From Dongia_B sp035539215 (GTDB lineage: Bacteria; Pseudomonadota; Alphaproteobacteria; Dongiales; Dongiaceae): DNA of 64,000 nucleotides. Location: assembly GCA_035539215.1 (NCBI GenBank), contig DATLIX010000134.1, positions 1-64,000 on the forward strand, in the 5' to 3' direction. Shown piece by piece: positions 59,292 through 64,000 of the stretch. A program made the translations under genes and the position numbers. Each line of letters begins with the position of its first letter. Position 1 is the stretch's first letter. The notes beneath the pieces were generated by a model, which did not search any database, was not told where the DNA came from, and saw only the letters and a program-made list of their open reading frames with translations.

Positions 59292-59882
59292 ATGACGGAC
59301 CGAATCCTTGTCTTCTACGGCTCGTACCGCCGCGATCGGATGGGCATCCGCCTCGCGAACTATGCAGTCTCCGAGTTGAAAGCCCTCGGCAATGACGTTG
59401 AATTGATGGATGCCAAGGCGATCGGTCTTCCCATGCTCGATCGTATGTACAAGGAATATGAACCAGGAACGGCACCGGCCGCGCTAGAGGCTCTGGCCGG
59501 GAAGATCATCGCCGCCGATGCCTTCGTCTTTGTGACGGGTGAATACAACTGGGGTCCGCAGCCCGGATTGAAGAACCTGACCGACCATTTCCTGGAAGAG
59601 TGGTTCTGGCGTCCGGCCGCGGTTCTGAGCTATTCCGCAGGCCAAATCGGCGGAGCTCGCGCGAACGTCACCTGGCACGGGATTCTTTCCGAGATGGGCA
59701 TGGTCGTGATTTCGAGCACGATCACGGTCGGGCCGATCGCCGAGGCACTTGATGAAAACGGCCGGCCTTCCGGTGTTTCTGGCGCCCGGCTGCAACGCGC
59801 TTTCACCCGCTTTGCCGATGACCTCGCGTGGTGGACGGAAGCGACGAAACACCAGCGTCAACGTCGCAAGCCGCCGTATTGA
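59292..59882 (+). CDS. NADPH-dependent FMN reductase-like flavoprotein
   Basis: A 196-residue flavodoxin-fold reductase. Family marks: ILVFYGSYRRDRMGIRLANY at the start with the FMN-phosphate loop (GSYRRDRMG), LPMLDRMYKE, the isoalloxazine-binding TGEYNWGPQPGLKNLTDHF and SYSAGQIGGARA. Such enzymes reduce quinones, azo compounds or flavin with NAD(P)H in the cytosol. Start at 59292 (MTDRILV) was chosen because the fold begins there. The SnoaL-like gene follows after 26 nt. Site C of the shared operator lies upstream. Confidence 0.92.
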   Translation: MTDRILVFYGSYRRDRMGIRLANYAVSELKALGNDVELMDAKAIGLPMLDRMYKEYEPGTAPAALEALAGKIIAADAFVFVTGEYNWGPQPGLKNLTDHFLEEWFWRPAAVLSYSAGQIGGARANVTWHGILSEMGMVVISSTITVGPIAEALDENGRPSGVSGARLQRAFTRFADDLAWWTEATKHQRQRRKPPY

Positions 59883-59908
59883 GCAGGCAAACTTACGGGA
59901 AGACCGAG

Positions 59909-60289
59909 ATGGAAGACCGGCAAATTCGAGCGGCTTTGGATATTCACTGGGCCGCGTCTGATGCGAACGACTTCGAGATTGAGCACCAGATATACCAAGA
60001 GGATGCGGTTCTGGAGTATCCACAGTCGGGCGAGCGAATCCGCGGCCGGCACAATATTCAGGCGTCCCGCCTCGCGCAACCGAACATGAAGCGGTTCACA
60101 GTGCGGCGCATTCTTGGCATTTCAGACCTTTGGATCACTGAATTCGTTCTCACTTATGACGGGGTGCCGTCCTACGCTGTGAGCATCATGGAATTCAAGG
60201 ATGGCAAAGTCGCCCGCGAAACCCAATACTTCGGCGATGAGTTTGAGCCGGGGCCATCACGCGCGCAATGGGTCGAGCCGATGCGGTGA
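59909..60289 (+). CDS. SnoaL/NTF2-like fold protein
   Basis: A 126-residue cytosolic protein of the NTF2-like superfamily. The helix EDRQIRAALDIHWAASDAND is followed by NTF2-type strands (EIEHQIYQEDAVLEYPQSGE and IRGRHNIQASRL), a usual order for SnoaL-like proteins, and ends with VSIMEFKDGKVARETQYFGD, a typical family C-terminus. Possible roles include isomerase, hydrolase or small-ligand binding; no catalytic residue can be assigned with confidence. Second gene after the FMN reductase in a probable two-gene operon. Confidence 0.8.
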   Translation: MEDRQIRAALDIHWAASDANDFEIEHQIYQEDAVLEYPQSGERIRGRHNIQASRLAQPNMKRFTVRRILGISDLWITEFVLTYDGVPSYAVSIMEFKDGKVARETQYFGDEFEPGPSRAQWVEPMR

Positions 60290-60600
60290 AAGTCGAACCG
60301 CACCGGCTGGTCGAGACGGAAGGCTCCCTTTCGGCCTCTGAGCTAAGTGCAGGTACGATGCGGTGGAGCCAGGCAGGAAAAGTCAAAACGCAAATCACTA
60401 TGCTTACTGATCATGTCCGTGCGCACCCGCCCGTTCGTGAGAATGGCTGGAAAGTGATGGAGCACGTCGTCGCTCAGGTCACCGGCAGTGTCGGTGCGAT
60501 GCCGGGCGATCCGGGTCGAAGTGCGGGAGATCGCCGCTCCAACAATTGACGATGGCGACGGCGCCTTCCGCTTGCGATGGGTCTTAGAGCCGCATCATGG
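60290..60600. other. Gene-free stretch between convergent SnoaL-like and DJ-1 genes
   Basis: No gene can be supported. A 93-codon plus-strand frame (60268-60549) overlaps the preceding gene and has low-complexity, non-family composition. No clear terminator hairpin with a T tract is seen. Confidence 0.45.
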
Positions 60601-61311
60601 CTACCTCTCACTCGCGGCCCGAAGCGCTTGTTGCTGGCTGGAAAAAAGCTGCAACAATGCCGTGGCGGCCGATGTGGACGACGCAGGATTCTGCCCGGTG
60701 ACAAGTCGGCCATCGACGATCGCGAAGGGTTGCCAGTCGGGGGCCTTCTCGTAGAGGCCCCCCAGCCGTTTAAGCTCGTCTTCGACAAGAAACGGCACCA
60801 CCTCAGTGAGCTGCACCGCTTCCTCTTCGCTATTGGCGAACCCGGTAACACGCTTCCCTTTCACCAGCGGCGCGCCCTGATACATCACCTTATGCAGCAC
60901 CCCCGGGGCGTGACAAACGGCTGCCACAGGTTTTCCGGCGTTGTAGAAGGCCTCGATCAGCTTGATGGAATCCGGATTGTCGGCCAGGTCCCACATCGGC
61001 CCGTGCCCACCCACATAGAAGATGGTATCGAAATCCGCCGCGCGCATATCGCCAAGCTTTACTGTCTGCGAGAGCGCTTTCTTTGCAGCCTCATCCTGCT
61101 TGAAGCGCGCCATCGCATCCGTCTGGTTTTCCGGCAGGTCGCTCTTAGGATCGATTGGCGGTTGGCCCCCCTTGGGGGAGGCCAGGGTCAGCGCGACGCC
61201 GGCATCGCGGAAGGTGAAATAAGGTGCGGCGAACTCCTCCAGCCAAAATCCGGTTTTGCGACCGGTATTGCCAAGCTTGTCGTGCGAAGTCAGCACCATC
61301 AAAATTTTCAT
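60601..61311 (-). CDS. DJ-1/PfpI family glyoxalase III/protein deglycase-like protein
   Basis: A 236-residue class I glutamine-amidotransferase-fold protein close to Hsp31-like and yeast-type glyoxalase III proteins. The nucleophile Cys133 lies in AAVCHAPGVL, with Glu26 (TGFWLEEFAAPY) and His134 forming the usual triad. FYVGGHGPMWDL matches the family oxyanion loop. It probably converts methylglyoxal to lactate without glutathione or acts on glycated molecules. The start is at 61311; an in-frame start at 61515 would run through operator site A and has no family match. Confidence 0.92.
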   Translation of the reverse strand: MKILMVLTSHDKLGNTGRKTGFWLEEFAAPYFTFRDAGVALTLASPKGGQPPIDPKSDLPENQTDAMARFKQDEAAKKALSQTVKLGDMRAADFDTIFYVGGHGPMWDLADNPDSIKLIEAFYNAGKPVAAVCHAPGVLHKVMYQGAPLVKGKRVTGFANSEEEAVQLTEVVPFLVEDELKRLGGLYEKAPDWQPFAIVDGRLVTGQNPASSTSAATALLQLFSSQQQALRAASER

Positions 61312-61472
61312 CGTATCTCTCCCTTTTTCCGGACCTGAAGCATCGAAGCTGTCGGGTCTGTCCGGTTTGCAGCGGTGGGCCTTAAGCCGAAACGCTGTGA
61401 CGTGGGACTTACCTGTGGCATGGTCGTGGACTGAATTCTGGGTGAAAAACACCGAGCGAAGTAGTGAACCTA

Positions 61473-61487
61473 GGTATCGGCGATACC
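61473..61487. promoter_or_regulatory. Shared palindromic operator, site A (before DJ-1 gene)
   Basis: GGTATCGGCGATACC, perfect 7-bp inverted arms around a central G. It continues ATTGTATCACCGCG, matching site B in 25 of 29 positions. It lies 162 nt upstream of the DJ-1 start in a 282-nt gap that contains no gene. Confidence 0.65.
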
Positions 61488-61593
61488 ATTGTATCACCGC
61501 GTCGCCGGCATTCATGCCAGAGCGATACGAGCAAAGCCCCTGGGTCGCTGCTTGAGGCCCGTCGGACAGGCGCGAAACTCACCATAGAGCCAT

Positions 61594-62058
61594 TCAAGGG
61601 ACGACCCGCGGGTCGTCCGCATGGCGCATATATTCCATTCCAACCGGTCCCAGACCCATGACCTGGGTGATGTATTCGCCCGATTTGGCCCAGTGGAAAT
61701 GCGGTGTGCCGCCGGGGAGCAGAACGACACTGCCTGTCGAATAGGCCGTCAGCCGGCCGGGGTCGAACTGTTCGCCGACGCCAATATAGAAGACGCCGGA
61801 CAGGACGGTATAGATCCGGTTCTCCGGATGGCGACGGGGCATCAGCTTAACGCCATCGGGCACTTTGACCCGGATCACATACAAACCCGGTTCCGACGGA
61901 TGTCCGAGAAGGACGGCCAGACGGGCATCCGGCGGAAATGCCGCGAACGCCTGCCACTTGATGTCTTCTGGCAGGATGGACCGCAAGAGGTTGCGCCCCG
62001 CATGTCCGTCTTCCGTCGAGAATGCTGCGCCGAAGCCGTTGGCACACTCAGCAACCAT
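61594..62058 (-). CDS. Cupin-domain protein
   Basis: A 154-residue protein with a single cupin_2 barrel at about residues 60-140. Motif 1 is altered (VKLMPRRHPENRIYTVLSGV, one His and one Glu visible) and motif 2 reads PGGTPHFHWAKSG, keeping two His residues. A metal-dependent dioxygenase, isomerase or a ligand-binding role are all possible. It lies between the SDR gene (205 nt upstream) and the DJ-1 gene on the same strand, in the group with shared operators. Start at Met1 (MVAECANGFGAAF) chosen by default. Confidence 0.8.
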   Translation of the reverse strand: MVAECANGFGAAFSTEDGHAGRNLLRSILPEDIKWQAFAAFPPDARLAVLLGHPSEPGLYVIRVKVPDGVKLMPRRHPENRIYTVLSGVFYIGVGEQFDPGRLTAYSTGSVVLLPGGTPHFHWAKSGEYITQVMGLGPVGMEYMRHADDPRVVP

Positions 62059-62263
62059 CGGACACCCTCCAAATCGATTGCAACAGCCGGATCGGGTAAC
62101 CCGTTCCGCAATGACACGCCTCGAAGGCTGCCGCGTCGCACCATACCGCGTGGCGTCTAGGCGGCACCATCGGGACCGGCGTTTTCACCAATGTCAGATC
62201 CGTGTCACCACGCCACGATATCCCCGGTCTGACCAGGCAAAGCCGGCCCGGCATTGTGCGACC

Positions 62264-62974
62264 TTAGCGGCCGGCGCTCTGGCCGCCATCGACATGCAAT
62301 ATCTCGCCGGTGACAAAGTTCGCCGTCTCCAGATAGAGAATTGCCTGAACGATATGCGATATCTCGCCCATGCGCCCGAGCGGATGCATGGCGCCGAGGG
62401 CGGCATGCGTCTCGACGGAATGCATCGGCGTCTTCACGATACCGGGCGCAACGGCATTGACGCGAATGCCGCTCTGCGCATATTCGATCGCGAGTGATTT
62501 GGTCGCCGCGTTGAGGCCGCCTTTTGTCAATGACGCCAGAACGGACGGCACTTTCGAATTCGCCTGGTCGGCCAGGGCTGTCGTGATCTGGACAACATGT
62601 CCGCTTTTTCTCTTCTCCATCTCGGCGATCGCAAGCTGGGTGATGTGGAAGAAGCCGGTCGTATTGACCGCCAGGACCGCGTCATAGTCGGCCTGAGTAT
62701 ATTTCGTGAAAGCTTTGGCAATGAAAATGCCCGCATTGTTTACCAGCGTGTCGATCCGACCGAAGCGAGCCATGCCTTCGCCGATGACACGCTCCGCTGT
62801 CGTCCGGTCGGCAATGTCACCGGCAACGGCGAGAATGCTCTCATCTTGCGATGGTTTGACGGTACGGGCAGTCGCGACGACACAATAACCGCGTTCGCCA
62901 TATGCCTGAACCAGGGCTGCGCCGATTCCCTGCGACGCGCCGGTAATGACTGCGACCTTTCTGCCGTTATCCAT
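62264..62974 (-). CDS. Short-chain dehydrogenase-like protein without the usual catalytic Tyr
   Basis: A 236-residue SDR. The NAD(P)-binding TGASQGIG (about 13-20) and LVNNAGI are normal. The active-site segment reads SVLASLTKGGLNAATKSLAI: the Lys is present, but the residue four before it is Ala, not Tyr. This variation is also seen in a subgroup of proteobacterial SDRs, so it is not a sequencing artefact by itself. It still ends with a family-like cofactor/dimer region (FVTGEILHVDGGQSAGR). Located 53 nt downstream of the enoyl-CoA hydratase-like gene, so probably co-transcribed with it. Confidence 0.87.
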   Translation of the reverse strand: MDNGRKVAVITGASQGIGAALVQAYGERGYCVVATARTVKPSQDESILAVAGDIADRTTAERVIGEGMARFGRIDTLVNNAGIFIAKAFTKYTQADYDAVLAVNTTGFFHITQLAIAEMEKRKSGHVVQITTALADQANSKVPSVLASLTKGGLNAATKSLAIEYAQSGIRVNAVAPGIVKTPMHSVETHAALGAMHPLGRMGEISHIVQAILYLETANFVTGEILHVDGGQSAGR

Positions 62975-63027
62975 GTTGCATGTCCTTCGTCGCAGCGGAT
63001 GTTGTTTTGGCGGCGCAGCAAGCGCTC

Positions 63028-63867
63028 TTAACGGCCGAGCTGGCCCACGTGATAGCCCAGCCGGGTCTCGACATCGCCCGGCTTGTGGAAGCCACGTTCC
63101 ATCAGCTTCTTAATTCGCGCCTGGGTGGCGGGGCGCGCCAACGAGGCCATGAAGGCGTCCCACTCGGGTTCGATTTCGGCATCGGGAGGAAGATCCGCCT
63201 GGTTCGTCAGGCGCTTCGTCTCCGAAATCGCTTTCTTGTCGAATGACGCAATCCGCTCCGCCAAGGCATCGACAAAGCCGTCAATCTCGGCATCGGGAAG
63301 CGCGCGATTGACATAGCCATAGAGCTCGGCGATGTCGCCGGGAATGTCATCGGCGCCGAGCAGCACCTCCAGCGCGCGTCCCCGCCCTATCAGGCGCGGT
63401 AGCCGCGCCATCGGGCCGCCGCCAGGCACCAGGCCGGCACCGACCTCCCATTGTGACAGAATCGCCTTCTCCCGGCTGGCGAAGCGCATGTCGCTGGCAA
63501 GCGCCAGCTCGCTGCCGACGCCGGTGGCGCGTCCGCGGATCTTGGCGATGGAAACAACGGGAGCGCGGCTCAGGCGAACCAGGGCGTCGGGCAGCTGCTG
63601 CAGGCCGGTCGGGCCGAGCGGCAGGTCCAGCGTGTCCTCGGGCGTGGCGAGGAAGTCATAATGGGTGATAAAGAAGCCCTCCACGGCGCTGTCGAAAACG
63701 ACGACTTTCACGTCCTTGTCGGTTTCCAGGGCCGCGACGATCGCGGTCAATGGCGCCATGTTTTGCGGACCGAAGATGTTCAGCGGCGGGATATCGAAGA
63801 TGACGCGCCAGTAGGCGGCGGAATGGCGCTCAAGACGGATCTGTTTGCTGGGCTCGCTGTCATACAT
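63028..63867 (-). CDS. Enoyl-CoA hydratase/isomerase-family protein
   Basis: A 279-residue crotonase-fold protein. The fold is visible in VKVVVFDSAVEGFFITHYDF, followed by PVVSIAKIRGRATGVGSELA, the oxyanion-hole segment, and MRFASREKAILSQWEVGAGL. The two Glu residues of enoyl-CoA hydratases are not both evident (Glu in SQWEVG is present), so it may act differently or on a non-CoA substrate. Start at 63867 (MYDSEPSK) chosen for the AGGACAGAG ribosome-binding site; an in-frame start at 63888 also exists. First gene of the minus-strand group; site B lies 89 nt upstream. Confidence 0.87.
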   Translation of the reverse strand: MYDSEPSKQIRLERHSAAYWRVIFDIPPLNIFGPQNMAPLTAIVAALETDKDVKVVVFDSAVEGFFITHYDFLATPEDTLDLPLGPTGLQQLPDALVRLSRAPVVSIAKIRGRATGVGSELALASDMRFASREKAILSQWEVGAGLVPGGGPMARLPRLIGRGRALEVLLGADDIPGDIAELYGYVNRALPDAEIDGFVDALAERIASFDKKAISETKRLTNQADLPPDAEIEPEWDAFMASLARPATQARIKKLMERGFHKPGDVETRLGYHVGQLGR

Positions 63868-63950
63868 CTCTGTCCTCCGGGTGGCCACATGCCCCGGGCC
63901 AATCCCGGCGCTCCACTTTATTGACAGAGGATCGAAGCGCTTTCTATGAA

Positions 63951-63975
63951 ACGAAGGTATCGGCCATACCTTCGT
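63951..63975. promoter_or_regulatory. Shared palindromic operator, site B (before enoyl-CoA hydratase-like gene)
   Basis: ACGAAGGTAT and ATACCTTCGT are perfect 10-bp inverted arms around CGGCC. The inner 15 nt, GGTATCGGCCATACC (63956-63970), match site A at 14 of 15 positions, and the right flank GTATCAGCGCG matches its flank GTATCACCGCG at all but one position. It is the strongest of the three sites. Confidence 0.7.
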
Positions 63976-64000
63976 ATCAGCGCGTGACCCTGCCCTGCAT

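Noticed and set aside
60268..60549. Plus-strand frame of 93 codons after the SnoaL-like gene
   Set aside because: It overlaps the real gene by 22 nt, has no family pattern and no ribosome-binding site, and its composition is not like the neighbours.

Overview
The window is GC-rich and gene-dense, and it reads as the chromosome of an alphaproteobacterium. A Rhodospirillales-type lineage fits best, but the genus cannot be fixed from sequence alone. The pointers are an Aap/Bzt-type amino-acid ABC transporter, a mitochondrial-type complex I accessory subunit (NDUFS4 family), Ugp and Pot importers, a form II CoxMLS-type molybdenum hydroxylase, an alphaproteobacterial Fur-like box, and two tRNA genes with the usual context. 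I see no plasmid, phage, IS or CRISPR structure.

Layout. 1-3021 (-): general amino-acid importer aapJ-aapQ-aapM, with aapM cut by the window edge. 3214-6701 (+): cystathionine beta-lyase, hisI, then modB-modC without a nearby modA. 6782-8257 (+): a 56-aa membrane protein, a stand-alone Lrp/AsnC ligand-binding (RAM) protein and an L-2-haloacid dehalogenase-type HAD. 8550-13000 (+): ugpBAEC, with two strong stem-loops after ugpB. 13028-14518 (-): an HpcH/HpaI aldolase fused to an SDR domain that lacks its catalytic Tyr. 14939-20035: AMIN-only protein, HEPN-like protein, PAS protein, tRNA-Arg, NDUFS4 homologue, tRNA-Pro, a 32-bp tandem repeat, two membrane proteins and msrB. 20105-23759 (-): CoxM/CoxL/CoxS-type hydroxylase. 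24335-30391: LysR regulator divergent from a DDAH/amidinotransferase-family hydrolase, followed by a polyamine-type ABC importer.

30377-37943 is an iron locus. An imelysin, a multicopper oxidase, a di-heme oxidoreductase, a second imelysin and a DUF1513 protein form one minus-strand operon. A Fur-like box lies in the region shared with divergent bacterioferritin. 38012-43971 holds a LolA-like hypothetical divergent from an HxlR regulator over paired 17-bp repeats, an Old Yellow Enzyme and an EmrAB-type efflux pair. 44199-52260 combines an exported tandem VOC protein and an alginate-type porin with an AraC-linked isochorismatase/XapX/amidohydrolase/YoaK operon and Ohr. 52403-58939 contains a 949-residue winged-helix ATPase regulator, an adenylate cyclase and KatG.

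58940-63975 is a redox/electrophile-type cluster: FMN reductase, SnoaL-like protein, DJ-1/PfpI protein, cupin, SDR and enoyl-CoA hydratase-like protein. Three near-identical 15-bp palindromes (core TATCGGCGATAC) sit before three of its genes, and one lies beside the decayed remnant of a LysR regulator. This shared-operator system, the aldolase-SDR fusion and the multicopper-oxidase-containing imelysin operon are the most interesting signals.
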